Positions 53,935-64,000 of a stretch of DNA of 64,000 nucleotides are shown here, piece after piece. The position numbers and the translations under genes are program-made. Numbering within the stretch: the stretch's first letter is position 1; every line of letters begins with the position of its first letter. The stretch is taken from assembly GCF_003219795.1 (NCBI RefSeq), contig NZ_QJVC01000003.1:62001-126000 (forward strand), written 5' to 3'. Below the pieces are notes generated by a model. It saw only the letters and a list, made by a program, of their open reading frames with translations, was not told the origin of the DNA and made no database searches. Source of the stretch: Arthrobacter psychrolactophilus (GTDB taxonomy: Bacteria; Actinomycetota; Actinomycetes; Actinomycetales; Micrococcaceae).

Positions 53935-55104
53935 CTACTTCGAAGCGTTGGCGAGTTCGGCAGCCTTGTCGGCGCCCTCGTCCATCGTGGCGGCCAGGGT
54001 TACCAACGGGTGGTTGGCTTCGTTGAGAATGCGACGGCCTTCTTCAACATTGTTGCCATCGAGGCGAACAACGAGCGGCTTGTTAGCAGCTGCGCCGAGC
54101 TCGGCCAGTGCGCCAACAATGCCCTTTGCGACAGCGTCACAAGCAGTGATGCCACCGAAGACGTTAACGAAAACGCTCTTGACCTGAGGATCGTTGAGGA
54201 TAACGTCCAGACCAGCGGCCATGACCTCTGCGGATGCTCCACCACCAATGTCAAGGAAGTTGGCGGGCTTGACGCCGCCGTGGTTTTCGCCAGCGTAAGC
54301 AACAACATCCAGCGTGGACATAACCAGGCCGGCACCGTTGCCGATAACGCCGACTTCGCCGTCGAGCTTGACGTAGTTCAAGTCCGCAGCCTTAGCCTTG
54401 GCCTCCAACGGGTCAGCTGCAGCAGCGTCTTCGAGCTCCAGGTGATGCGGGTGACGGAAGTCAGCGTTCTCATCGAGTGAGACCTTGCCATCCAAAGCTA
54501 CGATGTCGCCAGCGCCGGTGAGAACCAACGGGTTGACCTCAACGAGGGTGGCATCTTCCTTCTTGAAGACGTCCCACAGCTTGATGATCGTGGCGGCGAC
54601 CTTGGGTGCCAGTTCAGCGTTGAACCCGGCAGTAGCGACGATTTCGTCGGCCTTGGCCTGATCGATGCCAACGGCCGGATCAACGGCAACACGGGCCAGA
54701 GCCTCGGGGCGCTCAACTGCAAGCTCCTCGATCTCCATGCCACCTTCTACCGAGCACATGGCCAGGTAGTTACGGTTGGCGCGGTCCAGCAGAACCGAGA
54801 AGTAGAACTCCTCAGCAATGTCTGCACCCTGAGCGATCATGACCGTGTTTACGGTGTGACCCTTGATGTCCATGCCGAGAATATCGGATGCGTAACCGAA
54901 CGCTTCATCAGCGTTCTTGGCTACCTTGACGCCGCCAGCCTTACCGCGGCCACCGACCTTAACCTGTGCCTTGACGACAGTTACGCCGCCAATCTTCTCG
55001 GCTGCTGCCTTTGCTTCTTCAGGGGTGTGCGCCACGATGCCGGCCAACACGGGAACGCCGTGAGCCTCAAACATGTCGCGCGCCTGGTATTCAAACAGGT
55101 CCAC
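53935..55104 (-). CDS. sucC: Succinyl-CoA synthetase beta subunit
   Basis: 389 residues. ATP-grasp domain with the opening [20 protein letters not shown] and the C-terminal [13 protein letters not shown] (GG-loop near the phosphohistidine site). [24 protein letters not shown] matches the family's nucleotide segment. First gene of the sucCD operon; the leader to 55480 has its promoter. Confidence 0.97.
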   Translation of the reverse strand: MDLFEYQARDMFEAHGVPVLAGIVAHTPEEAKAAAEKIGGVTVVKAQVKVGGRGKAGGVKVAKNADEAFGYASDILGMDIKGHTVNTVMIAQGADIAEEFYFSVLLDRANRNYLAMCSVEGGMEIEELAVERPEALARVAVDPAVGIDQAKADEIVATAGFNAELAPKVAATIIKLWDVFKKEDATLVEVNPLVLTGAGDIVALDGKVSLDENADFRHPHHLELEDAAAADPLEAKAKAADLNYVKLDGEVGVIGNGAGLVMSTLDVVAYAGENHGGVKPANFLDIGGGASAEVMAAGLDVILNDPQVKSVFVNVFGGITACDAVAKGIVGALAELGAAANKPLVVRLDGNNVEEGRRILNEANHPLVTLAATMDEGADKAAELANASK

Positions 55105-55484
55105 GGATTTGTGTCCTTCTGCGTCGAAGTAGTGATTTCGAGGGGCGTTGACCCCTTTTTACACATTACCGCCTAGAACCAAAAGCACATATTTCCCGCC
55201 TTGACCACAGGAAAAAGCGGTAATTCAGCTCACAATTCCTTGCTTTTAACGCACGACGGCGTAACTCATCTAACGCTCATATCGCCAATTCCGCAGGGCT
55301 TGGCTAAGAGACAACGGCACTGGAAGCGAGGAACAGCTTCCGTTGCCTTATCCGTAGCGGTGAAATCATCTGGTGGCAACGGCAATTCAAAATGTTAAAG
55401 GTGACCGTTCCAACGCTATAGAGAATCCAGTTCCATTGCCGCGACGACAAGAGCCACGCACCTTATCTGTGGGAGCAAAGAAAA
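55105..55484. other. 380-bp spacer with sucC promoter
   Basis: No supported gene. The part nearest sucC is AT-rich (TTTTTACACATTACCGCC) and probably holds the sucCD promoter. A 65-codon plus-strand frame starting with TTG-type start in 55201-55398 has no ribosome site and is not called. Confidence 0.45.
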
Positions 55485-55524
55485 AATTTGAGGGCTGCGA
55501 CGATTTCGTCGCAGCCCTCAAATT
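55485..55524 (-). terminator. Rho-independent terminator of the Ig-repeat gene
   Basis: AATTTGAGGGCTGCGACGA pairs perfectly with its complement (19-bp arms); on the minus strand the stem is followed by TTTTTTTCTTTG. It lies 7 bp past the surface-protein stop. Confidence 0.92.
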
Positions 55525-55531
55525 ATTGACT

Positions 55532-58500
55532 CTAGTGGCGTCTTCTCTTGAGTGCCAGAGCAATCAGACCAATCAGAACTGCGGCAATACCGCCATAGGC
55601 CAACCAGGAAACCCCGGAGGCTCCCGTCGTTGCCAACGGCACCTTGGTAGGAGCCGTAGAGCTAGTGGCCGTCGGCTGAATCATCGACGTTGGGCTCTTG
55701 ACCGGAGTAGACGGCTTCGTCGGCTCCGCCGACTCGCTAGGATCAGTGCTCGGCTTTTCCGTCGGAGCCAGCGTCTCAGTCGGAACAGCAGTTGCCGATG
55801 GCGTCGCACTCGGCGCAGCAGACTCTGTCGGAGTCGGCGACACCGAAGGAGTAGCGCTAGGCGTCTCAGATGGAGTTGCAGTCTCAGTCGGAACAACAGT
55901 TGCCGAAGGCGTGGCGCTAGGCTCCTCCGTGGGAGTTGCAGAAGGCGTTACCGAAGGCGTCGCACTCGGCGAAGCAGACTCCGTCGGAGTCGGTGTCACC
56001 GAAGGAGTCGCGCTAGGCGTCTCAGACGGAACAACAGTTGCCGAAGGCGTGGCGCTAGGCTCCTCCGTGGGAGTTGCGGAGGGCGATACCGGAGGAGTCG
56101 CACTCGGCGTCTCAGTCGGTGTCGGTGTCGGGCTGACGGACGGCGTCGGTGTCGGAACAACTGCTGCCGGAGCAACGGTCAAGGTGGTCTTGACGCCCCC
56201 CGTGGAACCGTAGGCGTCGGTGACAATGATTGCCACTTCAAAAATGCCCACTTCCGTGGGCGTTCCGGCAATGGCGCCACCGCTGGTCATCGTGAGCCCA
56301 GCAGGCAATCCCGTGCTCGCGGCTGCCAAGCGCGCCCGCAGCGCGGAAGCGCCTTGAAGGGCAAAGGTATACGGCTCCACGCCTCCGCTAGCCGTCAACT
56401 GTGCGGTGTAGCTCTCCCCTACCTCGGCCCGAGGCAGCGTGCCGGTGAGGTGCAAGGTAGCCGAGTCCACGTCGACAGTGTAAACACGGCTCGCGGTAAC
56501 AACAGGAGTGCCGTTGCCCGTGGCTTGATCCGTGGATGTCACGGTGAAGCCGAAGCTGCCAACCGCCGTCGGAGTTCCCGAGATAATGCCCGTATCAGCA
56601 GCCAACGACAGGCCATCCGGGAGAGCACCATCGGTGATGGCATAACCGAAGGGACCAATTCCGCCAGCCGAGGTCAGCTGCGCCGAATACGAACTACCAG
56701 CCGTCGCTGCGGGAAGGGTTTCCGGGCCAACCACAACGGCGGCCGGGATCGTCGAGAGCGTGTACGCGATGTCACCCGGGAAACCGTCGGCATCCTTGGC
56801 TGTGACGGTAAAGGACGTGCTGCCATGCGCTGTGGGGGTTCCTGCTAGAACACCGTCAGCGGACAAGGTCAGGCCATCCGGCAAGGATCCGTCAGTGATG
56901 GCGAAGGTGTAGGACGCCGCTCCGCCTGACGCCGTGAGCTGTTGTGAATACGCTGAACCAGTCTGCGCATCCGGGAGCGTGCCAGGAGCAACCGTGATCA
57001 GCGGAGCCACAGTCAATGACCCCGTGACATTGCTGACCGAACCATAAACGTCCGTCAATGTGACCGGCAGATCGTAAGTACCGGCCACGGTCGGGGTGCC
57101 CGTGATGAGACCGTTGGATGCCAAAGTCAAGCCATCCGGCAAGGTTTCCTGAGGCTGCAGCGCGAAGGTGTAGGGGCCAGTTCCGCCACCGCCAGCCAGA
57201 GCGCCCGTAAAGTCGGACCCCACCTTGGCCTGTGGCAAATTACCCACCAAATGCAGCGGATACGACGGAACGTCCACGGAGTAGGCGCGGCTGGCGGTAA
57301 CGACTGGAGTGCCGGTGCCCGTGGCTTGATCCGTGGATGTGACAGTGAAGGCGAAGCTGCCAACCGCCGTCGGAGTTCCCGAGATAATGCCCGTATCAGC
57401 GGCCAACAATAGACCTGCAGGGAGAGCACCATCGGTGATGGCATAAGCAAAGGGGCCAATTCCGCCGGAGGAGGTCAGCTGCACCGAATACAAGCCTCCG
57501 GCAGTCGCTGCGGGAAGGGATTCCGGTCCAACGACGACGGCGGCCGGGATCGTCGAGAGCGTGTACGCGATGTCACCCGGGAAACCGTCGGCATCCGTGG
57601 CAGTGACAGTGAAGCTGGAGCTGCCATGCACCGTGGGCGTTCCCGTGAGCTCGCCGTCTGTCGCCAGTGCCAGACCAGCAGGCAGGCTGCCTGCCGTGAC
57701 GGCAAAGGTGTAGGGTCCCGTGCCGCCGCTGGCCGTGAGCTGCTGTGAGTAGTCGCTGCCGGTTTGTGCGCCCGGAAGGTCGGCCGGTGTAACAACAACC
57801 ACCGGAGCCACCGTCAGGGAGGCCGTTTCATTGCTGCTGGAACCGTAAACGTCCGTCAGTGTAACGTCCAGGTCGTAGTCACCGGCAACCGAGGGGGTGC
57901 CCGTCAGGAGCCCGTTGGCGGTCAGGGACAGACCCGCAGGCAATGTTGCTTGGGGCTGCAGGACGAAGGTGTAGGGACCCTTGCCCCCTGTTCCCGCCAG
58001 TGTTCCCGAATAGTCGCTGCCAACGTGAGCCTGCGGCAGGGTACCTATCAACTCCAGCGGGACGGAGGGCACCACTAGGGTGTAGACCTTGTTCGTAGTG
58101 ACCACGGGGACATCATTGAGCGTGGCAACGTCAGTTGCGGTGACGGTGAAGTTATAGCTACCCACCGCCGTCGGGGTGCCGGAAATAATTCCTGTGTCCT
58201 GGGCCAGCGCCAGTCCCGTCGGCAGGCTGCCGGCGGTGACTGCAAACGTGAACGGTCCAATTCCACCCGTGGCTGTCAGCTCCGCCGAGTAGACGTCACC
58301 GGCTGCCGGGGCCGGCAAGGCGGCAGGCCCCACAACAACTGCGGCAGGTTTCACGGAGACGGTGTAATCCTTGGTTCCGGAGAAGTTACCGGCGTCCTTG
58401 GCCGTAACGGTGAAGCTTGAGCTGCCATGCACCGTGGGAGTTCCCGTGAGCGCACCGTCAGCAGACAAAGTCAGACCATCCGGAAGGGCTCCATCAGTGA

Positions 58501-61500
58501 CCGCGAAAGTGTAGGACGCGGCTCCACCTGACGCCGTGAGTTGCTGTGAATACGCTGAACCAGTCTGCGCATCCGGGAGCGTGCCAGGAGCAACAGTGAT
58601 CAGCGGAGCCACAGTCAAGGATCCGGTGAGGTTGCTGGCGGAGCCGTAGACATCAGTCACCTTCACGGCGACGTCAAAGGTGCCGGCCAGCTCCGGGGTT
58701 CCTGTCAGGAGCCCGTTGGCTGCCAGAGACAATCCGGCGGGCAGCGATTCCTCGGGCTGCAAGACGAAGGTGTACGGTCCTGTACCACCGCTGGCTGCCA
58801 ATGCTCCGGTGTAGGTACTGCCAACGTGGGCCTGTGGCAGCTGCCCCACGAGCTGGAGCGGAACCGCGGGTACCACCAGGGTGTAGCTGCGGTTCACCGA
58901 CACCGGGTTAGGGCCTGCCGTGGCAACGTCCGTTGAGGTGACCGTGAAACCGTAGCTGCCAACCGCCGTCGGGGTTCCCGAGATGAGACCCGTATCCGGT
59001 GCCAAGACGAGACCCGTGGGCAAGGTACCGGACGTGACGGCGTAGCTAAAGTCGCCGTAGCCACCTGTGGTGACGAGCTGGGCCGAGTACGAATCCCCGG
59101 CGACAGGGTCGGGAAGGGATGTCGGTCCCAAGACCAGCGCAGCCGGTGAGCTGAACAAGCTGTACGCCCGCGAACCGGTGAATCCCAGATCGTCAGTGGC
59201 TGTGATGGTGAAGTTCTTGGTGCCGGGTGCAGTTGGCGTTCCGGCAAGCTTGCCAGCCGCCGTCAGCGTCAGCCCTGCCGGCAATGAGCCGGAGGACACC
59301 GCAAAACTGTACGGCGCGGTCCCGCCTGTGGCACCAGCGTCAACGGCATAGACTGCGCCAACGTTGGCGCCCGGCAGCGTTGCGGGTGTAATGGTGATCG
59401 ACGGGGCCGCAATGGTGATGATGTAGTTCCTGGTACTACTCAGGGTGCGTGCGTCCGCCACCTTGACCGCCACTGGGAAGGTTCCCGTTGCTGTTGGAGT
59501 GCCGCTGAGCAATCCTGTGCTCGACAGGCTGATGCCTGCTGGCAGTGCGCCGGAATCGATTGAGAAGACATACGGCGCCACACCCGTGGCCCCGCTGAGC
59601 TGTTGCGAGTAGGCAGTCCCGGCCGTTCCACCCGGCACCGTGACGGGGGTGATGGTGGGCAGTGTGGGGGCAACAACGGTGAGTTGGTAGTCCTTGACGC
59701 CGCTGTAAGGTCCTTCCCCCGTAGTGCTGTCCGTGACACTGACAGTGAAGTCATAAGTTCCGGGAGAAGCAGTGGTGGTCCCGGACAAGGTCCCATCGGT
59801 CGCCAGCGTGATCCCGCTGGGCAGCGTGCCACTTGACTTTGAATAGGTGTACGGTCGCACACCACCGCTGACAGTCAAGTCAACGGAATAGGGGCTGTAC
59901 GCAGTCGCTCCGGGAAGGGTGGCAGGAGCAAAGGAAAAGGTTGGCCGGCCCATGGAGAGCGGGAATTGCCGGATACTCCCATGGCCACGCGAGTCTGTGA
60001 TCTTAAGCCCGGGAAGGAAGGAACCACCCGCAGTGGGCGTACCTGAAATCAGACCTGCGCTGTTCATGGTGATACCGGCAGGCCATGCGCCCGAGTCCAG
60101 CTCGAAAGTATAGGGCCCCACACCGTTCGCACCAATCAGTTGCTGCGAGTACACCATACCGACCACACCGCTTGGAAGTTGTCCAGGGAGGATGACAGGA
60201 AGTTGCGGTGGAGCAACGGTGCCGCTGTACGACCGGCTGGACGAGTATGGGCCGGTGCTGTCCCGAGCCAGCACCGTGAAGGAATACGGGCCAGCTGTGG
60301 TGGGTTTTCCGGTGAGCGCACCGGTGGATGACAGCGTCACTCCGACGGGCAGAGCACCGGCGGCGATTGAATACGAATAGGGTCCGGTTCCGCCACTTGC
60401 CGTGACAGTTACTGACAGTGGTTCAAATACCTGCATGGCCGGCATTGTTAGCGGCGCTATGGTGATGGTCGGGGCGCCGACGGGCAGCGAGTAGGTCCGG
60501 GCGCCGGTGAAATTGCCGGAATCTGTGGCCGTGACCGTGAAGTAGAAGGTGCCGCCAGCTGCGGGCGTGCCACTGAGAACTCCAGCGCTGCTCATGCTCA
60601 CGCCGGGGGGCAGGGCACCGGCCGTCAGTGCGTAGCGGTAGGGCCCAATACCTCCGGATGCGGAGATAGTCTGGCTGTACGGAGCGCCAAACTGTGCGGC
60701 TGGCATGGTGGTGGGCGTAACGGCAATGGAGGGGGCCGCGATGCTCAGCCCCAAGCTCTTGACTGCGGTCCTGCCCTGCTCATCGGTGACCGTCACGGCT
60801 GCCGTAAACGACCCGGCATTCGTGGGGGTTCCCGAGATGACTCCGGCTGTGGATATGCTCAGCCCCGCGGGAAGTCCCGTCACGGTGTAGCGGTAAGGTC
60901 CGGTTCCACCGGTGGCAGTGAGGGTGGTGTTGTACGGTGCACCCACGACTCCGCCGGGCAGTGGCGACGTCGTAGTGAGCTGCACGGGTTCCATCTGAGG
61001 CTCTACGGCAACAGTCCCCTGGCTAGAGGTGATAGAGACACTTGCACTGACACCGGCACCCGGGTCATCACTAGCCAACACCAGATACCAAGGCGTCACC
61101 GGGTATCCGACCATTTCCCCGTTACTAAAACCAAATTTAGTGGTCTTATTTGCACCACTTCGCTGGCTCCAGCCCGTGATGTAGCAATTGGTTCCAGGGT
61201 CATCCGGCAAGAAGGCGCCTTGGTAAATCATTGCTGTGGTAGCAGCTGAACTATTGATGGTCAGTGAGAAGTTCACCTGACCACTGCCCCCGTTGTAGTC
61301 AAAGGGAATCTTCACCATGGTGTAGTGGGCACGCGTGTTCGATGCCGTGCAAGTCCCCGGGTTGAGGCGAAGCGCCGTGGGGGAAGCCGAGGTGATCGTC
61401 ACGGTTGCGGAAGTCTCGGCCTGCGCAGGCTGGGCGATCACTCCCACCGAGGCAAAACTTAAGACGAGGGCTAAGAAAATGCCCATGACGGAGGTGAAGC

Positions 61501-61516
61501 GGGGACGTGAGACCAT
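55532..61516 (-). CDS. Giant surface protein with 18 Ig-like repeats and LATTG anchor
   Basis: 1994 residues. Signal peptide MVSRPRFTSVMGIFLALVL with cleavage after AQA; a non-repeat N-terminal domain (to about 185) with TCTASNTRAHYTMVKIPF and two Cys; then 18 units of about 85-95 residues of the He_PIG (putative Ig) type. Each unit reads roughly LPxAxxGxxYSxxLxASGG, GPYxFxVxxGxLPxGLxLxxxG and LxGTPTxxGxxxFxVxxTD. Units 7-18 are arranged as four repeats of a three-unit set (B-C-A). Then a Pro/Thr/Ser/Glu stalk of about 170 residues, PLATTG, a membrane helix and KRRRH. Likely adhesin or wall-surface protein anchored by sortase E. AAGGA lies 6 bases before the ATG; an upstream GTG is possible. 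Confidence 0.92.
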   Translation of the reverse strand: MVSRPRFTSVMGIFLALVLSFASVGVIAQPAQAETSATVTITSASPTALRLNPGTCTASNTRAHYTMVKIPFDYNGGSGQVNFSLTINSSAATTAMIYQGAFLPDDPGTNCYITGWSQRSGANKTTKFGFSNGEMVGYPVTPWYLVLASDDPGAGVSASVSITSSQGTVAVEPQMEPVQLTTTSPLPGGVVGAPYNTTLTATGGTGPYRYTVTGLPAGLSISTAGVISGTPTNAGSFTAAVTVTDEQGRTAVKSLGLSIAAPSIAVTPTTMPAAQFGAPYSQTISASGGIGPYRYALTAGALPPGVSMSSAGVLSGTPAAGGTFYFTVTATDSGNFTGARTYSLPVGAPTITIAPLTMPAMQVFEPLSVTVTASGGTGPYSYSIAAGALPVGVTLSSTGALTGKPTTAGPYSFTVLARDSTGPYSSSRSYSGTVAPPQLPVILPGQLPSGVVGMVYSQQLIGANGVGPYTFELDSGAWPAGITMNSAGLISGTPTAGGSFLPGLKITDSRGHGSIRQFPLSMGRPTFSFAPATLPGATAYSPYSVDLTVSGGVRPYTYSKSSGTLPSGITLATDGTLSGTTTASPGTYDFTVSVTDSTTGEGPYSGVKDYQLTVVAPTLPTITPVTVPGGTAGTAYSQQLSGATGVAPYVFSIDSGALPAGISLSSTGLLSGTPTATGTFPVAVKVADARTLSSTRNYIITIAAPSITITPATLPGANVGAVYAVDAGATGGTAPYSFAVSSGSLPAGLTLTAAGKLAGTPTAPGTKNFTITATDDLGFTGSRAYSLFSSPAALVLGPTSLPDPVAGDSYSAQLVTTGGYGDFSYAVTSGTLPTGLVLAPDTGLISGTPTAVGSYGFTVTSTDVATAGPNPVSVNRSYTLVVPAVPLQLVGQLPQAHVGSTYTGALAASGGTGPYTFVLQPEESLPAGLSLAANGLLTGTPELAGTFDVAVKVTDVYGSASNLTGSLTVAPLITVAPGTLPDAQTGSAYSQQLTASGGAASYTFAVTDGALPDGLTLSADGALTGTPTVHGSSSFTVTAKDAGNFSGTKDYTVSVKPAAVVVGPAALPAPAAGDVYSAELTATGGIGPFTFAVTAGSLPTGLALAQDTGIISGTPTAVGSYNFTVTATDVATLNDVPVVTTNKVYTLVVPSVPLELIGTLPQAHVGSDYSGTLAGTGGKGPYTFVLQPQATLPAGLSLTANGLLTGTPSVAGDYDLDVTLTDVYGSSSNETASLTVAPVVVVTPADLPGAQTGSDYSQQLTASGGTGPYTFAVTAGSLPAGLALATDGELTGTPTVHGSSSFTVTATDADGFPGDIAYTLSTIPAAVVVGPESLPAATAGGLYSVQLTSSGGIGPFAYAITDGALPAGLLLAADTGIISGTPTAVGSFAFTVTSTDQATGTGTPVVTASRAYSVDVPSYPLHLVGNLPQAKVGSDFTGALAGGGGTGPYTFALQPQETLPDGLTLASNGLITGTPTVAGTYDLPVTLTDVYGSVSNVTGSLTVAPLITVAPGTLPDAQTGSAYSQQLTASGGAASYTFAITDGSLPDGLTLSADGVLAGTPTAHGSTSFTVTAKDADGFPGDIAYTLSTIPAAVVVGPETLPAATAGSSYSAQLTSAGGIGPFGYAITDGALPDGLSLAADTGIISGTPTAVGSFGFTVTSTDQATGNGTPVVTASRVYTVDVDSATLHLTGTLPRAEVGESYTAQLTASGGVEPYTFALQGASALRARLAAASTGLPAGLTMTSGGAIAGTPTEVGIFEVAIIVTDAYGSTGGVKTTLTVAPAAVVPTPTPSVSPTPTPTETPSATPPVSPSATPTEEPSATPSATVVPSETPSATPSVTPTPTESASPSATPSVTPSATPTEEPSATPSATVVPTETATPSETPSATPSVSPTPTESAAPSATPSATAVPTETLAPTEKPSTDPSESAEPTKPSTPVKSPTSMIQPTATSSTAPTKVPLATTGASGVSWLAYGGIAAVLIGLIALALKRRRH

Positions 61517-61591
61517 GACGTTCCTTGCTGCTATTTGATTATCCACCTCTAAGCCTAACTGAAGGATTTAATCCAGACAATCGACTTAGGT

Positions 61592-64000
61592 CTATTGCTC
61601 TTTGACCAACGGTGCATATCGCAGCAGCAGCCGTTTCTCGCCGATCTCGAAGCGAACCTTGGCCACTGCCTTGTCTCCCGCACCGCTCACCTCGAGCACC
61701 GTGCCATTGCCAAAACTCGTGTGGTTGACCTTGTCGCCAACGCTCACCGAGACGACTTCCTTCTGCGGTTGCACCCGACCAGCAGCGGCACGGGCGGAAA
61801 TGCTCGGCGGGAGCACCCCGGTATCACGACCACCCACGGCCGATCCCGCACCCCATGAGGATCCCGAGTAACGGCTGCTCCCAAAGCCACCGATCGCCGG
61901 AGCAACCCGCGAGGTGCCTTCACGCTTCCACTCAATGAGTTCGGCCGGGATTTCCTCAATGAACTGGCTCGCGGGGTTGTACTGACTCTGCCCCCACAGG
62001 CTACGCACCTCGGAACGGGTCAAATATAGCCGCTCGCGGGCACGTGTCAGCCCCACATAGGCCAAGCGCCGTTCCTCCGCCAATTCCTTGGGGTCGGTGG
62101 CAGAACGGGAATGCGGGAAAATTCCGTGCTCCATACCCGTCAGGAACACCACCGGAAACTCCAGTCCTTTGGCCGTGTGCAGCGTCATGAGTGTCACGAC
62201 ACCGAGCCGCTTTGCCTCGGCCACCGCCGCCGCAGCCTCGGCTTCGGAGCCACCGGGTGCGTCGGGGATCTGGTCGGCATCGGCCACAAGCGAGACCTGT
62301 TCCAGGAACTCCCCCAGCGTCCCCTCCGGGTTCTCCTGCCCAAATTCACGCACGACGGCGAGAAGTTCAGCCAGGTTCTCAACGCGCGACTCATCCTGTG
62401 GATCAGAACTGTTACGCAAAGCCTCGAGGTAGCCGGTCTGCTCTAGGACAGCTTCCAGCGCGGTGGCCGGGCTGGCTGTCGCAGCAACCTCGCCAAGGTC
62501 AGACATCATCTTGGCAAAAGCGTTGACGGCGTTGAGCGAACGCGAGGCAATGCCGGGAGCCTCATCGGCGCGCGCCAAGGCGGCCGAGAACGATACCCGT
62601 TCCCGTTCCGCCAGAGCCGCAACGGCACCTTCGGCACGGTCGCCAATCCCACGCTTGGGTTCGTTGAGAATTCTGCGCAGGTTGACGTCGTCATCCGGGT
62701 TAACGAGGGCACGCAGGTATGCCAGGGCGTCCTTGATTTCCTTACGCTCGTAGAAGCGGGTGCCACCGACTACGCGATACGGCAGCCCCACCCGGACCAG
62801 AATGTCTTCGATAGCGCGGGACTGAGCGTTAGTGCGGTAGAAAATGGCGACATCGCCGGGACGGATCTCCGTCTCATCTTGGAGCCGATCGATCTCCTTG
62901 GCTATGAAACGGGCTTCCTCATGCTCGGATTCGGCCACATAGCCAACGATCTTTTCGCCGTCGCCCTCGGCCGTCCACAGGTGCTTCTCCCGGCGGTTCG
63001 GGTTTCGGGCGATCACGGCGTTGGCGGCGCTGAGAATGTTTTGCGTGGAACGGTAATTCTGCTCCAACTTAATGGTGTCCGCGGAGGGGTAGTCCTGCTC
63101 GAACTCGACAATGTTGCGAATATCCGCGCCACGGAAGGCATAAATGGACTGATCGGAATCGCCCACCACCGTCAGCTGCGCCGGTTCCACGGAATCGTCC
63201 GCATCGGTGCCAACAATCTCCTTGACCAAGGCGTACTGGGCGTGGTTGGTGTCCTGGTACTCGTCCACCAGCACGTGACGGAAACGGCGTCGGTAGTACT
63301 CGGCAACACCAGGGAAGGCCCGGAACATGTACACGGTCTGGGCGATGAGATCGTCAAAGTCCATGGCGTTGGCCTGGCGCAGGCGCTGCGTGTAACCCTT
63401 GTATACCTCGGCCACGGCGGCCGCGAAGGGGTCGTTGAAGTTCGTGTTCATGGAGTTTTCATCGTCATCGATGAGCTCGTTTTTCAGCGCCGAGATCTTG
63501 TGCATGATGGCCTTGGGCGCGAATTTTTTCGGGTCCAGATCCAGACCCTTGGACACGAGGGTGATGAGGCGCAGGGAATCAGCGGAGTCATAGATAGAGA
63601 AGTTGGTATTGAGACCGATGACCTTGGCCTCACGGCGCAAGATCCGCACGCAAGACGAGTGGAAGGTGGAGATCCACATGGTCTTCGCGGCGTCACCGAT
63701 CAAAGCCTCGATGCGTTCGCGCATTTCGGCCGCGGCCTTGTTGGTGAAGGTGATGGCCAGAATCTGCCCCGGATGCGACTGCCCCGTAGCCAGCAGATAA
63801 GCGATCCTGTGGCTCAAAACACGGGTCTTGCCCGAGCCGGCACCCGCCACAATCAAGAGCGGACCGCCCGAGTGCACCACGGCAGCTTCCTGCTGCGGAT
63901 TCATCCCTTCGAGCAATTCCGCCGGATCCGGCCAACGCCGCGAGGACGGCAATCCCGGGCCGCCATAACTGGCCCCCGCGGCAACCTCGGACCCAGCAAA
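61592..64000 (-). CDS. pcrA: UvrD/PcrA-type DNA helicase (5' end outside window)
   Basis: Superfamily 1A helicase. Walker A VAGAGSGKTRVL, AITFTNKAAAEMRER (motif Ia), VDEYQDTNHAQY (Walker B/motif II), VVGDSDQSIYAFRGAD (III) and VVTLMTLHTAKGLEFP with VGLTRARERLYL (V, VI) are all present. The C-terminal tail (SVSVGDKVNHTSFGNGTVLEV, Tudor-like) binds RNA polymerase in known PcrA/UvrD. Repairs DNA and removes stalled complexes. An open frame continues to the right edge without a stop, so the true start lies beyond; the internal TTG at 63952 is not the start. Confidence 0.97.
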   Translation of the reverse strand, partial: FAGSEVAAGASYGGPGLPSSRRWPDPAELLEGMNPQQEAAVVHSGGPLLIVAGAGSGKTRVLSHRIAYLLATGQSHPGQILAITFTNKAAAEMRERIEALIGDAAKTMWISTFHSSCVRILRREAKVIGLNTNFSIYDSADSLRLITLVSKGLDLDPKKFAPKAIMHKISALKNELIDDDENSMNTNFNDPFAAAVAEVYKGYTQRLRQANAMDFDDLIAQTVYMFRAFPGVAEYYRRRFRHVLVDEYQDTNHAQYALVKEIVGTDADDSVEPAQLTVVGDSDQSIYAFRGADIRNIVEFEQDYPSADTIKLEQNYRSTQNILSAANAVIARNPNRREKHLWTAEGDGEKIVGYVAESEHEEARFIAKEIDRLQDETEIRPGDVAIFYRTNAQSRAIEDILVRVGLPYRVVGGTRFYERKEIKDALAYLRALVNPDDDVNLRRILNEPKRGIGDRAEGAVAALAERERVSFSAALARADEAPGIASRSLNAVNAFAKMMSDLGEVAATASPATALEAVLEQTGYLEALRNSSDPQDESRVENLAELLAVVREFGQENPEGTLGEFLEQVSLVADADQIPDAPGGSEAEAAAAVAEAKRLGVVTLMTLHTAKGLEFPVVFLTGMEHGIFPHSRSATDPKELAEERRLAYVGLTRARERLYLTRSEVRSLWGQSQYNPASQFIEEIPAELIEWKREGTSRVAPAIGGFGSSRYSGSSWGAGSAVGGRDTGVLPPSISARAAAGRVQPQKEVVSVSVGDKVNHTSFGNGTVLEVSGAGDKAVAKVRFEIGEKRLLLRYAPLVKEQ

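Noticed and set aside
55373-56848. A 491-codon plus-strand frame opposite the Ig-repeat gene
   Set aside because: It is the shadow of the repeated PTSE stalk and Ig units; its Arg/Ser-rich low-complexity product has no domain or ribosome site.

Overview
This window is chromosomal DNA from a high-GC actinobacterium, most likely a soil member of the Micrococcaceae (Arthrobacter or a close relative). The evidence is GC-rich codon use, many GntR, IclR, TetR and MarR regulators with sugar-acid, amino-acid and oligosaccharide operons, a LAxTG-type surface anchor (the sortase E style of actinobacteria), and pcrA, sucC and sucD close together at the right end. That last arrangement is recalled from Arthrobacter, not checked. 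I see no rRNA, tRNA, prophage, transposase or CRISPR array. Both edges cut genes.

Left part (1-15.3 kb). Two peptide-type ABC permease genes are followed by a gene-free stretch, an orphan S1/coiled-coil protein, a secreted nuclease-like lipoprotein and idi. A large minus-strand catabolic operon (14.06 to 6.6 kb) then encodes an AP-endonuclease-2-like TIM-barrel enzyme, an erythrulose-type DhaK-DhaL kinase, an RpiB-type isomerase, a 3-hydroxyacyl-CoA-dehydrogenase-like enzyme, an SDR, a 35-residue membrane protein, an ACS-family MFS transporter and a TIM-like isomerase. Kinase plus two isomerases make the L-erythrulose to D-erythrose-4-phosphate route. The two dehydrogenases and the barrel enzyme look like an upstream module feeding it from a sugar acid or polyol. 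A GntR/FCD regulator lies upstream, and the same CCTATAGG palindrome precedes both the operon and the regulator.

Middle (15.4-35.6 kb). This holds an alpha/beta hydrolase, an FMN reductase, an MmpS-like lipoprotein and an asparagine-use operon (GntR regulator, asparaginase, aspartase, permease). After these come an NmrA-type protein, a maltokinase-cap-like protein, a pair made of an Hsp90-family ATPase and a 955-residue TPR protein, a guanidinobutyrase-like and 2-ketoarginine-decarboxylase-like pair, and a KimA-type potassium transporter.

Right part (35.6-64 kb). A glycoside operon (MFS, GH2, DUF2804) is followed by an XRE-cupin regulator, a 2-oxoacid dehydrogenase E1 alpha/E1 beta operon ending in a free-standing 76-residue lipoyl domain with an IclR regulator, and a ferritin-like/VIT1 fusion. 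Then come LOG, rhodanese, aldo/keto reductase, MFS plus MarR and a flavoprotein, followed by sucCD, a 1994-residue Ig-repeat wall protein and pcrA.

Several intergenic spaces hold repeated or palindromic DNA. There are two arrays of a 41-bp-period repeat with inverted end copies (16.6 and 25.4 kb), a second pair of short tandem repeats (22.97 and 30.4 kb), a third dispersed hairpin (35.7 and 40.2 kb) and several long perfect terminator-like hairpins. The best candidates for undescribed biology are the Hsp90-TPR pair, the erythrulose-linked operon with its tiny membrane protein, the S1/coiled-coil orphan and the lipoyl-domain-only operon.
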